Of a DNA stretch of 64,000 bases, positions 39,301 through 50,617 are shown piece by piece. The notes under the pieces are model-generated. The model was given only the letters and a program-made list of their open reading frames with translations. It ran no database searches and was not told the DNA's origin. The position numbers and the translations under genes are program-made. Source of the stretch: Limnanthes douglasii subsp. nivea (taxonomy: Eukaryota > Streptophyta > Magnoliopsida > Brassicales > Limnanthaceae). Within the stretch, counting starts at the first letter, position 1. Each line of letters opens with the position of its first letter. The stretch lies in the NCBI GenBank assembly GCA_036936605.1, contig JAUPFV010000001.1, positions 156,459,187 through 156,523,186 on the forward strand. Reading direction: 5' to 3'.

Positions 39301-40447
39301 TCATATTAATGATAGTAGTCTTGATGTTATGGTTTGGTCCCTTGCTAAGAATGGTAAGTACTGCCTTAAGGATACTTGGGAGGGTGTTAGAAGAAAGTTT
39401 GATTCTGATTCTGTTTATAAAACCATTTGGAATTCTTTAACTCCTTCTAAAAGTTCGTTTTTTCACTGGAAGATTCTTAAAAATTATGTTGCTGTGGATT
39501 CTGTTCTTCAAAAGAGGGGTGTTGTTTTGGTTTCTAAATGCTTGTTCTGTGACAATTGTGAAACTATTGGTCATCTTTTTGTTTCTTGTGATTTTGCTTG
39601 GTCAATATGGATTCATTTCGCTGTAATTTTTAGAATTTTCATGAATAGACAGATGAGCATTAAGGTTATTTCTAAGATATGGCAGGGTGCTCGGACTTCT
39701 AAAGTACAGGTTAGAAGTATCATTCCCTCTCTGATTCTTCACAGTATTTGGAAAGCTAGAAACCAGCTAAAGATCAAAGGAATTAAAACTTCTAATACTG
39801 CTATTATTAACCATATTATTTCAATCATTCAGAATTTGGACAAGAACAAAGTGATAAGCAATTCTAACTGGTCTTCTTATCCTAAAGCTGCTGCTAGTTT
39901 AGGTTGTTGTAATCATGTTAGTCTTGCTAATAGACCTGTTTATGTTAAGTGGATCATGCCTCCTTCTGGTAGGCTTAAGATGAATGTGGATGCCTCTTGT
40001 TTAAAGAACGGAGAGGCTAGTGGTGCTGTCATAATTCGGGATAGCAATGGTAATATGGTTAAAGGTCAGAGCTACTTGTATGGTAAGTTGTCACCCTTAC
40101 TTGCTGAGATTCATGTAATATTAGATGGTATGCTGCTTTGCAAGGTGAATAACTGGACTTCTGTAGACATAGAATCGGATTCTTTAACTGCCATTAACTG
40201 GATTTCTAATAAGTCTCTTGCTTTAGCTTGGTTTATAAAACCTGTTATTCATTGCATTCGTAATTTGCTCCACAGCAGCATGACTATTGCTCATGTTTTT
40301 AGAGAGCAAAACCATGCTGCTGATTGGCTTGCACATTACACTATGTGTCAGAAATCAGCATTCACTATAACAGTTAATTCTATTCCAATTGGTTTAAAAA
40401 CTATTATGATTCTAGAAGCATTAAATCTTGGTTACATAACTGTTTGA
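36338..40447 (+). CDS. LINE ORF2: endonuclease, reverse transcriptase, zinc finger, RNase H
   Basis: 1369 codons starting MISFINWNIRG. The AP-like endonuclease (about 1-230) keeps N of NWNIRG, E of QEP, GDFNA (about 132) and SDH (about 213). RT (about 470-770) keeps LDMSKAFDK, GLRQGDPISPFLF (about 633) and the catalytic FADD (about 680). A CX2CX7HX4C finger lies near 1067 (CLFCDNCETIGHLFVSC). The C-terminal RNase H keeps its acidic set: D in NVDAS, E in AEIH, D in ESDS, D in HAADWL (about 1215-1330). It nicks target DNA and reverse-transcribes LINE RNA there. No frame breaks are seen. Confidence 0.95.
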   Translation: MISFINWNIRGIKDKASVRRLKYLAIKNKAKLIAIQEPLVSCDNIANVAAKIGYDNFAFNVSNKIWIFWKYDVSVEILNDMNQCLNIKVSLLNDSQHVMISIVYAKCQRVNRVELWNFLKSIAVTDLGWLICGDFNAVCSIDDQLGCSSFCLNSSNDFNDMISTCDIEDAGYIGSKFTWSNGSKWKRLDRVFTNDKWISMFNSTKVYHLARTGSDHMPMVISFTNNAMKSKAGFKFQEMWFLEETFLPFVEENWRGDMTGDPLFMFWNKLKRLKKGLKLWNKEVVGNIFSKVQSMEDMVLQKELQHQNSQSAESKSNLLKANALLIKAHRMEELYWKQQCYSKWLLEGDRNTSFYHSFVQKKRRRNSIKGIRCGEVWLSESSEIGLSAVSFFQNALTNSHIDDVNRLNDDIFNYIPSLVTADINRSILKPIDDSELRNVIKSMNTSSAPGMDGFTVNFYNHCWHIIKVDMLNAMNDFLNGRCIPKGIFSTGVCLLPKVNNPITWKDYRPISLCSVINRIMSKIIVSRMALFLPSLISPNQGGFVPGRNINDNILICKELICDLNRKVKHNNIVVQLDMSKAFDKLKHDFIYKVLDKFGFSARFICLIKKMIQFVNVSILVNGESFGYFNTTKGLRQGDPISPFLFIIAEELFIRGFNALILNNKSMKYKCRSSICVNSLAFADDILLFLNCKDTTVNKLCSFLDKYQYLSGQVVNKEKTKVLMAKGIDVNKIDIVVNHSGFSSSQLPTDYLGVTISTNNRCNNFNKLICKVSSKIEDWNVAKLSFAGRLMLVKSVLSSIILYWMHSNVLPKGIIYKLEIMLNKFVWGSSHYGKKVHWCSWSNLCKNYSEGGLNVRSMDDVQTAISFNLWAAFRENNTFWANVMHSIYCSKHHPLQVSPLKAGSLVWKRLISVRDEAECFIKWKIGNGMVDFWLDNWTGSGPFISFNSNDNNLWFTPEKVSSYWTNSSWDLSSVESFISSDIINSIRSIHINDSSLDVMVWSLAKNGKYCLKDTWEGVRRKFDSDSVYKTIWNSLTPSKSSFFHWKILKNYVAVDSVLQKRGVVLVSKCLFCDNCETIGHLFVSCDFAWSIWIHFAVIFRIFMNRQMSIKVISKIWQGARTSKVQVRSIIPSLILHSIWKARNQLKIKGIKTSNTAIINHIISIIQNLDKNKVISNSNWSSYPKAAASLGCCNHVSLANRPVYVKWIMPPSGRLKMNVDASCLKNGEASGAVIIRDSNGNMVKGQSYLYGKLSPLLAEIHVILDGMLLCKVNNWTSVDIESDSLTAINWISNKSLALAWFIKPVIHCIRNLLHSSMTIAHVFREQNHAADWLAHYTMCQKSAFTITVNSIPIGLKTIMILEALNLGYITV

Positions 40448-41046
40448 TATATGATCTTGTTTTGTTTGCAATGTTTTGTGTAAGGATCTGACTTGTTATC
40501 TTTACCTTGATGCTGTCGCTTTTCTTGTTGGATCTTCTGTGCCTTTATGCTGCTGTGAGGGTGATAGTAACGCTGGTGCTGGATTGCTGCCTGGTTGGTG
40601 TATGAATATCTTGATGCTGAGAAGTTGGTTAATGTTGCTGTTTCTTTTGTGGATAAGTTGGAGATGTTTTTCAAATCAAGAATGCTGTTGGTCTTGTTGG
40701 CTTGATGATGGAGCTAGAGAATGTTGGTTTGATCAACTGGTTTTGTTCATGAAGATGGTAGCTTTGGTCTTGATGTTTCGCATTGGAGGCGTTGCTGGAA
40801 CAGCTATTCCTAGCAGTCGTAGATTTGGTGCAGTATTGGGTGTTAAAGGTTTTGTTTTAATGGTGGTCGCTCAATGATGTTCTTAATATAGCTTTTAGAG
40901 CTTGTTTTAAGTTAGGGTTTTGATCTGGGCTTTAGGGTTGTATAGGGCCTTGGTCTTTATTTTCAAATTTCCGCGTCTGTATAAATTTTGTTTATTTTAA
41001 TAAATATCTCATTTTAGTTAAAAAAAAAAAAAAGATCAAAAGAGCT
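40448..41046 (+). other. LINE 3' UTR, poly(A) tail and right target duplication
   Basis: About 570 bases without a credible gene, then AATAAA (40999-41004), a run of A from about 41020, and the duplication AAAGATCAAAAGAGCT (41031-41046). Confidence 0.85.
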
Positions 41047-41439
41047 AGATTTGCTAGAGCTCTTTATTTATCCACGTAACCTAGATCTACTATTAAACAT
41101 AATTAATAATTATAAAAATTTACAATTTTCAAAATCAACTCAAAATATTTTTGCAAAGATATAAAACTTCATTGATTTTTTTTTCATTCCTCTATCAGAC
41201 ATTTGAAAGTATAGGATCTAATAAAAAAGTTTGTAAAAAAGAAGAATTATATCACAATTAGACCAAATTTTAAAGAAGCGCCGCTTTGAAGCTTTGAAAA
41301 ACAGAGTGGTTAGGGTAGAGCGCGATTCAGAAGCTGAACCACCGTTGCAAAGGAAAACTTCATTTGAGAACCAGAGTTGTATGAAGAATACTTGAAAATA
41401 GCAATCAAGGATTCAATCTAAGATGTCCAATGCCAAGAC

Positions 41440-44400
41440 TCGCTAACAGAGTGATGGCTCTCAAAGGAATCGGAGAATCACCCTGGTTGAAGTTCATATC
41501 GTGTCTGTTTATGAGAGTTTGCTTTGCGATCCCGTCTGCAGTTGAATTTCATTATTTATATATGTGTTTGATCGACATTGAAGAGGAGATCAACTTCCTG
41601 CATCATTATATCAGAGGATCTAAGAACCAGGAAGTCTTCCCGTCAAGAAGAAGATCGACCAATTTTTTTGAATATGTTTCAATGTCCAGACTCGTAATGT
41701 TCATCATCCTGCAGATTAGAAGCCCATCGAGAAGAGCCCTCCACTCCACAACTAAAGGAATGTTCTTTCCACAGAGTTGACTGAATCCAAGAATAGTGTT
41801 CCCAATGTGATTTTTAACTTTACCTCATCCACTGACTTCTCCAAAAGTATCACAAGCCCCGTCGGTATTAAGTTTGAATCTGTATGTTTTGGGGTTTTTC
41901 CATTTAAGGAACAATGGAACTCTGTTACTTTTGAGCTCATTTACACATCTCAGGCTTAGAGAAGAATGAAAATCTTTTTCCCAGTGAGAGATTTTAAGAA
42001 TATTTGCATTATCGAGACCGACCAGAATCTAAAGGACATGGTTAATCATGGTGAACTTGCTGGCTTTTTGATTTTGTGTTCCATCTTGTTGCGAGCGGAC
42101 CAGATAACCCACACAATGATTGAGGGTAGGATTGTGCGAATGTCACAATATTTTGATGTAGACTAGTACCAGGATCGAATGAGATGAGGCAGGGTCATGT
42201 TTGAGAAGATGTGTAGCTTGAAGAATGAGCTAAAGAAAACCCAAACAGCCCAAAACTAAGAACATTGGATGAGAATGTGATGCGTAGTTTCTTCATTGTC
42301 GCAGAATTGACACTTTGAAGCCAATTGAAAGTGTTTTCTCTTGAGGACATAATCGTTACGAATCCAGTTAAAGAGAGATCTCCAGAGCATGAAAGAACAC
42401 TTTCTTGGGGTAATATTGTTCCAGGTCTTTGCAAAAATCTTGGATGAATTTGCTTTCATTTTTATAGCTTCCTGAGTTTCGTTAGTGCTGAATCTGCCAT
42501 CAATAGTAAAAGACCAATGGATTGTATCACGCTTATCATTCAACGTGATTTTCAGAATCTTGTCAATTTCAATAGAAGTACCATTGTTGTTGAGTCTATC
42601 AATGTTCCAGGTCCCTTCAGTCCAGAAGCTCATTACTTTATCTCTATGAACATCCCAAAGCAAGCTTCTATCATCAGTAGCATTGAAGTGGATGAAGGGA
42701 TTTTCGGAGCACCAACGGTCTAACCAAAAATCTATATTTCCACATCCAGGATTTCAGTAAATGAACCTTTCAGTTGTGTCTACGGTTTTCCAAATTCTAG
42801 ACCAGACTTTAGATGTTTAAGGAGGGAGAGGAGCTAGAACAAGATGAGTGTTATAGCAGTAGATAAATGAAATAAGTTTGGTCCATAAGGAGTTTTGAGC
42901 TCCAAAATTGAACCAAAGCTTTAAGGAGTTAATTGTCTGCATATCTTCAAGTTTCTTGAGATTTAGACCACCCTCCTTATGCGGTTTGCAAAGATTTTCC
43001 CATCTTACCCAGGTAATAGTGTTGTAGTTCTCTTTATTCCCACATAAGAATTTCTTTAAAAAACTTTCAACCTTTCGAATTACAATGATATGCAGAGTTG
43101 TATGCTGAACCAAATAAATGGGAAAGGCATAGAGAATGGTTTGAATCAGAGTCAATCTACCAACAAAAGAGAGAGAGGCTTTGTCCTAGTCAAAAATTAT
43201 ATTCCTTATCTCGAAGATCATATCTTCAAAGTTGGCAATTTTGGTTGCAGAGCAGATGAAGGATCCCAGATATTTGAAAGGATTGTTGATGAATTTCCTC
43301 GAGATTATTTGATAGTAAATAAGGAATTCCTTTTTCTGATTGATAGCAGAGACTGATCCATTGGTTAAAACCATAAAGTCATCCGCAAAGGCCACACAAT
43401 CAATGTGTAACTTCCCTCTGGCTTTATATCTTGAATTAGGATTATATTCAGATAGCTTTTTAATACCTCTGATTAAGTATTCCTCAGCCAAAATAAAGAG
43501 ATTATGGGAGAGATGATCTTCATGTCTCAGACCTTGAGTGTTGCTGAAATAGATTTTTAATTCACCTTTGATGATGATAAATGAGTGAACATTTGATATG
43601 CATTTATTCATCAAAGATAGAATGTTAGTGTTAAATCCAAACAGAGATAAGATTTGAAGAAGGAACCTGGGATTTAGTTTGTCAAATAGTTTGGTTATGT
43701 CATTCTTTAAAATCATATTGTTCCCCTTTACTTTTGAGTTGAGATCATGGTTGAGATCCTGAGCAATCATTATTGTGTCATGTATGCTTATGCCTTTTAC
43801 AAAAGCTCCTTGATCAGGATAGATTAGCTTGGGCAGGATGTTTGCTAGTCCGTTATTGATTAATTTAGCAATAATTCTGCTTAACATAGTAGTAATACTG
43901 ATGGGTCAGAACTCCTGCCAAGTGTTAGGATGATCCATCTTTGGAATTAAGCAGATGACAGTTTCTTGAATGCCAGAAAGAAGAAGGCATCCTTTAAAGA
44001 AACTCTGAATGGCCTCACATAAATCATTAGAGATAACAAGCGAGCAAAATTTAAAGAATTCTCAATTAAAATCATCAGGCCCACCTACAGAGACAAAACT
44101 AAGAGAGTTAATAATGCTATGGATTTCATTTTTGTCAGGAATAAATAGCATGTTTAAATTTTCTTCATCAGTGACAAAGTTAGGAATTATACCCCTTAGA
44201 AGATTAGAATCATAGTCATTCCTGTTTTCAGTAAAAAATGATTTAAAGAAGTTAACAACATAGGTGTTGATTTCCTCATGAGTATCAAGTCATTTATCCC
44301 CATCTTTAATTCTATTAATTTTGTTCTTCTTAGCTCTCTTTTTGAAGAAATTGTGATAAGTAGAAGTATTTCTGTCACTATCCTTCAGCCATAGAGTGTG

Positions 44401-45426
44401 GGACTCTGTCTCCAGTAGGATTACTCTTTGTCCAGTAAAGATAGATGATAAATTTTGGCATCCTCCAATAAGAGCTTTATTACTAGGAGTCTGAGAGTCA
44501 TGATAATTCATCTCTCTGAAACTAATTTTATCCTCTGCATTCTTTATTGCATCAAACACATTCCCAAAAACCATATTGTTTCAATTTCTCAAATCTGCTT
44601 TGAGTCTTTTTTGTTTAAACCAGTACCTTTGAAGATGATTACCAACAGTATCTTCAGCCCAACGTTTTCAACGAATTTCATGAACTCAGGATGCAGAACC
44701 CACATGTTTAAGAATTTGAAAGATGATTTGGTATTTTCAAGGTTAGATGAAATAGATATAGAGATTTGGGAATGGTCAGAGCAGTTTCTGGCAAGATAGT
44801 TTACTGCAGTAGTAATAAAATAGTTCATCCACGGGATGTTAAACAAAACCCTATATAACCTTTTACATTTACTACCATTAGACCAGGTGAATCTTGAACC
44901 ATTGAACCCAACATCATGGAGATTACAGTCCATTATCACATTACTGAAGTCTTCAATTATTTTTATGTTTATAGAGTTACAAAATAGCTGCTCACTGATG
45001 TTTGCAGTTGCATTGAAGTCTCCAAATATGATCCACTCCTTTAATGGATCTTCAACATCCCTGAGAATATTCCAAAGAGTCATTTTGTGGTTCCTTCTAA
45101 ATTTTCCATAGATCACAGATACTCTGAAATCCTTGTTGTAAGTAATATGGTGAATCTTAAGGTGAAGAATCTGTTCACCATTTAGGAGAATATCAACCTT
45201 GAAATCATTATGCCGCATAACCCATATTTTGTTGTTGATGTTGCTAGTAAACCTCATGTAGTTCAAATTGTGATATATCTTTTGAAGATTAGAAGATTGG
45301 ATCATGGGTTCTTGGATAGCTACAAAACTTGGCTTGAGAGATTTGAATAACAATTTCAGCCTTTTCATAATGTTTTTGTTACCAATCCCTCTTACGTTCC
45401 AGTTGAGGATGTTTACAGTTATTTAA
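41440..45426 (-). pseudogene. Second LINE ORF2, frame-broken
   Basis: Reading begins near 45426 with VNILNWNVRGIGNKN; the expected start codon is ATA. The endonuclease spans about 44589-45420 with QEPMIQ, IFGDFNATAN, GSRFTWSNGSK and CSDHSQI. RT follows (43186-43887) with DIVTKLFDK-like, GLRHEDHLSHNLF (QGDP altered) and FADD near 43380. The zinc finger CQFCDNEETTHHILIQC lies near 42270. RNase H remnants near 41500-41900 include EWRALLDGLLICRMMN, and its last motifs are degraded. At least six frame changes are visible. Confidence 0.85.
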
Positions 45427-45449
45427 TGGAAGAAGAATCTTTGGTGGCT

Positions 45450-46846
45450 CTTTTGAGCTTGATAGTTTAGAAGAGACTGGTCCAATTGTATTCCAGTTTT
45501 TGATTTTCTTTGCCTTTTATTCCTTCATTCTTTCTTGACTCTGCTTCCTTTCTTGTTTCATGAGTAGGATATCCAGGGAGCCTACCCGTGTTGTCTTTGG
45601 AAGGAGATAAAGAGGATTCAGGAGGAAATTGTCTGTCAAATACAGATTTTCTGTCTATCACACAAAGAGCCTCAATAACTTCAGATTCTCTAAGCAGTGA
45701 AGAGGAGCTTTAGTTTATGAATCTTGAATCAGATTCTTATTTTTCAGTAATGGCTTGATCATTTCCAAGGTCAGACTTTACACTATCTTCAACATAAATT
45801 CCAATGTTATAGTCTTCATTCTAATTAGTACTGGCATTGTTGTAAACTATAATTGATTTCAATTTTTGGTTTGATTCATTCATTGATTTAGGATTAGGAG
45901 CTGAGAGATTCTTCATATCATTATTTTGAGAAGTGTAGCCCTTTTGCAGTCAGTTTTAGAATGTCCAATGTGAGAGCAGATGCTACAATAATTTGGAAGG
46001 TCTTCATAGATGAATCTGATCCATAGACTATCTTCTTCTCCAAACTTAATCAAGAAATTCTGTATAATATGCTTAAAGATATCTAATTCCATCTAAAATC
46101 TATAACAGTTTTGTTTTGCTCTGTTAGTAGATGTAGCCTAGATTCTCAATGGTGTGCCTATAGCTTTAACGATTTCTCCTATAGTTTCCCCATTAAACAT
46201 AAATTTTGGTAGATTTGGCAGAGTGGCCCAAACAGGAGTAAAAAGACATTATTGATTCATAGTGAATTGGGGAGTCCATCTTAACAATCTCATAGTTTTG
46301 TTTCCAACAGCCCAAATGTTTCTTTGTCAAAGTTTCTTAAAATCTTCCTTGCTGTCAAACTCAATGAAAACATGTCTATAATCCCATATAGAAAGGTTAA
46401 AGTGCCTAGAAAACATGAATTTGTCCAGAAAGTTTCTAATGATTTCCAGAGAAGGTTTGCTCGTGGTGAATTTTCCTATTAAGGTGTGTTTGGAGAGTTT
46501 ACGTCAAATTTGATAACCGAACGATCATTGTTATATGAAATAGATATGTTGGAGTTATGAAATACTTTTGTTTTTGGTTTCAGCGTTTCAGCGTATGAAA
46601 GGTGATTCATGGGTTTAGAATCATCCTTGATTGAGTCTTCAAACACATGATTATTTCTAATGATGGTGTTATCACCCATCATTGTTGAAGAATGAGTTCC
46701 ATTTCCAGAAGAATCACAGATTGCCTGTGGTTTTGATAATATTTCCTGAGGAGCGGAAAGTCCAGATCAAAAGAATCCAAATTCCTAGGCAAGGATCTTG
46801 ATGGCAGTCTGGATTTGGTTGAAGGAGTGAACTCACCTTCTTCCAT
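45450..46846 (-). pseudogene. Second LINE ORF1, frame-broken
   Basis: Probable start ATG near 46846 (MEEGEFTPSTKSRLPSRS). It then shows broken frames carrying HLSYAETLKPK (about 46580), a DUF4283-like segment (about 46050-46480), and an intact-looking CX2CX4HX4C knuckle YCSICSHIGHSKTDC near 45950-46000. Frameshifts and stops prevent a full protein. Confidence 0.75.
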
Positions 46847-46952
46847 GAAGAAAAGAAGCCCAGTTCAAGCTTTCATTAATGGTAGAAAATCAAGAACCCA
46901 GACTCTGTTCTTGGAGAGAGAAAACAGAAGGCCAAAATTAAAACTTCATTGA

Positions 46953-48414
46953 GTTGTTGCCGTATGGCTAATATTTTTTTATATTTAAATTCAAAATTTA
47001 AATGGATAATCAAAACTTCAACACTTTAATTATCCTTATAATTATGGATAACAGTGTTATTTATCAATTTAATTAAAAAACAAGTTATTTTCTTTTCTTA
47101 TAAAAAATATAATTTATCATTATATTTTAAAAGTTGCTTTAAAAATAAAAGTGAGTTATAATTTTTTTAAATTAGAATTATAACTATTATCTAGTTTAAA
47201 GAATTTTAAGCCATTACTTTTAACTACGCTGTGGAAGCCTCATCTATATCTCATAATCTAAATTCAAACACACAAAGACGTACAAAAATAATATATTTAT
47301 AAACTAAAATCATAAAAATGGAAATAAATATGTTAGTAGAGGATCCCATAATAAGACACACAACCACTTGTGTCAATTCTATCATAGGTTTTTTTAACCG
47401 TGATACAATTTGAAGATGAATTTGGGATTTGCAACAAAAACAAGCATTCTCACCGACAAAAAATGATAACCCAAACACGGTATTTGCATTGACATTTTCA
47501 ACATTCATATAAGGTTTGAAATATTTGAGTAAAATATCAAACAACACATTTATCATCACCTTGTACAACTAGTTAACAAAAGTAATTTAGCTTCGAGTAT
47601 GTTATCAAACGTAACGAATTTCGTAAAAAAATAATTTTCTCTTAAACAACCACCACTACCCGAGACAAAAGAAAAGGTTATTTTGAATACTTATATTTAC
47701 ATGATGCATTGGCAGATAAAATTGACTTCAAATATGTGGGTAAGAAAATTGTTTCATTAATATATGGTAAGCATATACTCTTTGCAAATTGGTAATTAAA
47801 ACTTGTTTATGTTGAAATGTTATGTCTCTTATGCAGATGTTGCAGTCACTCCGCATCCATATATTTGAGGCATGATAACCATAAGTTCAACTTTTTTCGC
47901 AATATCTACTATGCCTGTTAACAACTTGATCATTGTTTACATTTCAAATATTTATTTACAACAATTGAAAAAAAACTTTATGACGTGTGTTTTCATTATA
48001 AATTACTATAATTTATTTTTCAAATGTCCTACACATGTTTTGTATGACATTAATGGTTCTAAATATAATGGAAGACACAATTTTACACTAGTTTAGAAGT
48101 TGTGTTTCATCGTACAATATGAATCTCTTTACTTGTGCCATATAGTTTTCTTAAATTAAAAGAAAAATAAATCTTTAGTAAGTTTTGCAAAATAAAGACA
48201 CGAAAAGTTTGTTTAACAATCGAGAAAGAAATAAAAATCCAATATTATGTAATTGGTTCAAGTTACTTTGGTAATTGTGAAATGGGGTTATAAGATATGG
48301 TAGTTTTACAAAATCACAGATATACAAATATTTATTTTTTATATAGCAAAAAATAAGAATGATTATAATCGTTATCTTTTCATTCTTAAAAATTTCATTT
48401 TATTGATTTTCTTA
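46953..48414. other. AT-rich unassigned stretch
   Basis: About 1.4 kb of very AT-rich DNA (long ATTTAAA and TTAAAAA runs) between the second LINE and the chromovirus. The ORFs present are short and of low-complexity composition. Nothing recognisable is seen. Confidence 0.6.
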
Positions 48415-48419
48415 AGTTA

Positions 48420-48755
48420 TGAAGGAGAGTGAAACGTAGCAGAAGCTTAAAAAGGGATAACCCTAATTTTTTTATTAAACAAAAACAATTCCCCTAACAA
48501 TGAATAGAAGCTAGGTTTATATAGAGTTCGAATAAAACCCTAAAACTAAAAATAGGAAAATTACAAAAATAGCCTAAAGTACTAAAAGTGCGAAAAAAGA
48601 GGATAGATGAGCCCAGATGCCTAAAAAAAGCCCATAGCTCACGAGCGAAGCTGGTGACTTGCGTTCGTGACGTCGTTTCCTTCGAAACAAGGTGCTGTGG
48701 GTAAAAAACTGACACCGGAGCTCCAAACTACTAATTCACCGAATTGTCTGCATCA
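48420..48755 (-). repeat. Chromovirus 3' LTR
   Basis: 336 bp, TGAAGGAGAG to CTGCATCA in plus-strand reading. Compared with the other LTR it differs by four substitutions (in the AAAAAAGAGG, CTAAAAAAAG, GAGCGAAG and AAAAACTGAC words). It contains the end of pol. Confidence 0.95.
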
Positions 48756-50617
48756 TTCCCTCCGGGATAGAAAAGATTCGCCCTCGAATCTGACCCGGTC
48801 TCCCCATCAGAAGAATCACCTGCATAAGGAATCAGATGCTTAACATTGAAAACATCAGTTGTGCGGACATGGCTAGGCAAACGTAGTCGATAAGCATTCG
48901 GATTGATCCGCTCCACAATCTCTACTGGACCAATCTTCCTAGCGGCTAGTTTATTGTTTTCACCAGCAGGGTACCGATTCTTTGTCAAAACAGCCCATAC
49001 ATAGTCACCAACTTCGAACTGAACAGGACGACGATGAAAATCTGCCTGAGACTTATATTTGGCGGTGCTCAAGACCAACTGATCATGAGTCTGTTGGTGT
49101 GTTTGGCAAATCTGTGAGACAAGTTCTTCAGCAGTTGTATGAGGACGAATCTTGCTAGGCAGGGCTAACAAGTCTACTGGACCCCTAGGCACAATACCAT
49201 ACATCACCTGAAAAGGACAAAAACCCGTGGATCTATTAAGAGCATGGTTATGGGCGAACTCCGCCTGCGGTAAGCGCTGATCCCAAGCCTTCGGATGATC
49301 TCCTACCAGACTGCGCAACAAGTTACCGAGAGAACGGTTAACCACTTCTGTCTGACCATCCGTCTGAGGGTGATAAGCACTACTGAAGTTGAGCTGTGTA
49401 TTCACCATACGCCATAAGCTGCGCCAAAAATGACTCACAAACCGAGTGTCACGGTCAGAAACAATGGTACTGGGAAGGCCATGAATACGATAAATCTCCC
49501 GAAAGAAAAGCTGCGCAACACACACTGCATCAGATGTTTTTTTACAGGGAATGAAGTGTACCATCTTAGAAAAACGATCAACCACCACAAAAATAGAATC
49601 GAATCCACGCTGAGTCCGGGGTAAACCAAGAACAAAATCCATACTGATGTCGGTCCAAGGCTGAGCCGGAATCGGCAGGGGTAAATAAAGACCTGCATTT
49701 GTAGATGTTCCCTTGGCCATCTGACAAATTCGACAACGGGCGACAAAACGACCAACTTCCTTCCGCATCGATGGCCAAAAATAGGAGGACGACAGCAACT
49801 GGTATGTTCGATCACGGCCCACATGACCTTCATTATGCAGTTCCTGGATCAGCCGCGGACGCAAACTACAGTCAGGGATACACAACTGTATGCCACGAAA
49901 GAGAAAACCATCTTCCAATAAAAAATCAGAATGGTCGCCCTGCTGAATCCGTTCCAGAACTCGAGAAAAGAAAGAATCAGTAACATAAAGGTCAACAAAA
50001 GAATCAAAGCCAGGAACCTGAACGCGCATCTCAGTCAACAGAGTGTGACGTCGGCTCAAAGCATCAGCAACCCGATTCGTAATACCAGCCTTGTGCTTGA
50101 TGACAAAAGTGAACTGCTGCAAATAAGCTATCCAAGCAGCATGTCTATGAGATACTTTGTCTTGACTACCAAGGTACTTCAAAGAATCATGATCAGTATA
50201 TAGCACAAATTCATGTTGAAACAAGTAATGACGCCAATGTTTGATAGCCTGAACGATCGCATAAAATTCAATATCATAAGTACTAAATCGCAGTTTGGCA
50301 TTTGCCAATTTCTCACTGAAGAAAGCCACGGGACGCCCTGATTGGGAGAGAACTGCCCCAATACCAAATTTAGACGCATCACAATGAAGCTCGAATGGCT
50401 GGGAAAAGTCAGGCAGCACCAAAATAGGCGCTGTGGTAAGACGTCTTTTAACTTCTACAAATGCTGCATCAGCATCGGCAGACCAACTAAATTTTGTGCC
50501 CTTCATGCAATCCGTAATCGGGGCCATAATACTGCTCAAATGGGGAATAAAACGCCGATAAAACGATGCTAAACCATGAAAACTACGAACCTCGGTAATG
50601 GAAGAAGGTCGAGGCCA
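48731..50617 (-). CDS. Chromovirus pol, downstream part: RT end, RNase H, integrase
   Basis: Continues in frame after the TAG at 50618-50620. RNase H begins FELHCDASKFGIGAVL and includes FYAIVQAIKHWRHYL, YTDHDSLKYL and ADALSRRH. Integrase has the zinc site (HNEGH, CRICQ) and the DDE core: D in MDFVLGLP, D in SDRDTRF, E in GQTEVVNRSL. The C-terminal domain reads IGPVEIVERINPNAYRL and FNVKHLIPYAGDSSD. The protein ends NSVN inside the LTR. No other break is seen. Confidence 0.93.
   Translation of the reverse strand, partial: WPRPSSITEVRSFHGLASFYRRFIPHLSSIMAPITDCMKGTKFSWSADADAAFVEVKRRLTTAPILVLPDFSQPFELHCDASKFGIGAVLSQSGRPVAFFSEKLANAKLRFSTYDIEFYAIVQAIKHWRHYLFQHEFVLYTDHDSLKYLGSQDKVSHRHAAWIAYLQQFTFVIKHKAGITNRVADALSRRHTLLTEMRVQVPGFDSFVDLYVTDSFFSRVLERIQQGDHSDFLLEDGFLFRGIQLCIPDCSLRPRLIQELHNEGHVGRDRTYQLLSSSYFWPSMRKEVGRFVARCRICQMAKGTSTNAGLYLPLPIPAQPWTDISMDFVLGLPRTQRGFDSIFVVVDRFSKMVHFIPCKKTSDAVCVAQLFFREIYRIHGLPSTIVSDRDTRFVSHFWRSLWRMVNTQLNFSSAYHPQTDGQTEVVNRSLGNLLRSLVGDHPKAWDQRLPQAEFAHNHALNRSTGFCPFQVMYGIVPRGPVDLLALPSKIRPHTTAEELVSQICQTHQQTHDQLVLSTAKYKSQADFHRRPVQFEVGDYVWAVLTKNRYPAGENNKLAARKIGPVEIVERINPNAYRLRLPSHVRTTDVFNVKHLIPYAGDSSDGETGSDSRANLFYPGGNDADNSVN

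Larger units (their letters stand above)
34647..41033 (+). mobile_element. Full-length L1-type plant LINE, ORFs intact
   Basis: A 6.4-kb plus-strand LINE with a leader (34647-34875), ORF1 (34876-36345), ORF2 (36338-40447), a 3' UTR with AATAAA at 40999-41004, a poly(A) starting about 41020, and a target-site duplication. Both ORFs are free of stops, with all endonuclease, RT, zinc-finger and RNase H signatures present. It is a recent insertion and a candidate autonomous element. Confidence 0.95.
41176..46938 (-). mobile_element. Second full-length LINE, minus strand, decayed
   Basis: Bounded by a 14-bp duplication TAAAACTTCATTGA at 41162-41175 and 46939-46952. The tail shows as a nine-T run at 41176-41184, so the element reads leftward from 46938. 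ORF1 and ORF2 remnants match the neighbouring intact LINE in order but differ greatly in sequence. It lies tail to tail with the intact LINE, about 140 bp away. Confidence 0.88.

Noticed and set aside
41430..42166. Plus-strand ORFs of 60-116 codons as a host gene
   Set aside because: The minus strand here carries the RNase H end of the second LINE, for example EWRALLDGLLICRMMN. The plus-strand ORFs are shadows.
48494..48715. 73-codon minus-strand ORF, also at 53174-53395, as a conserved small protein
   Set aside because: Both copies lie inside the chromovirus LTRs and overlap the promoter box.
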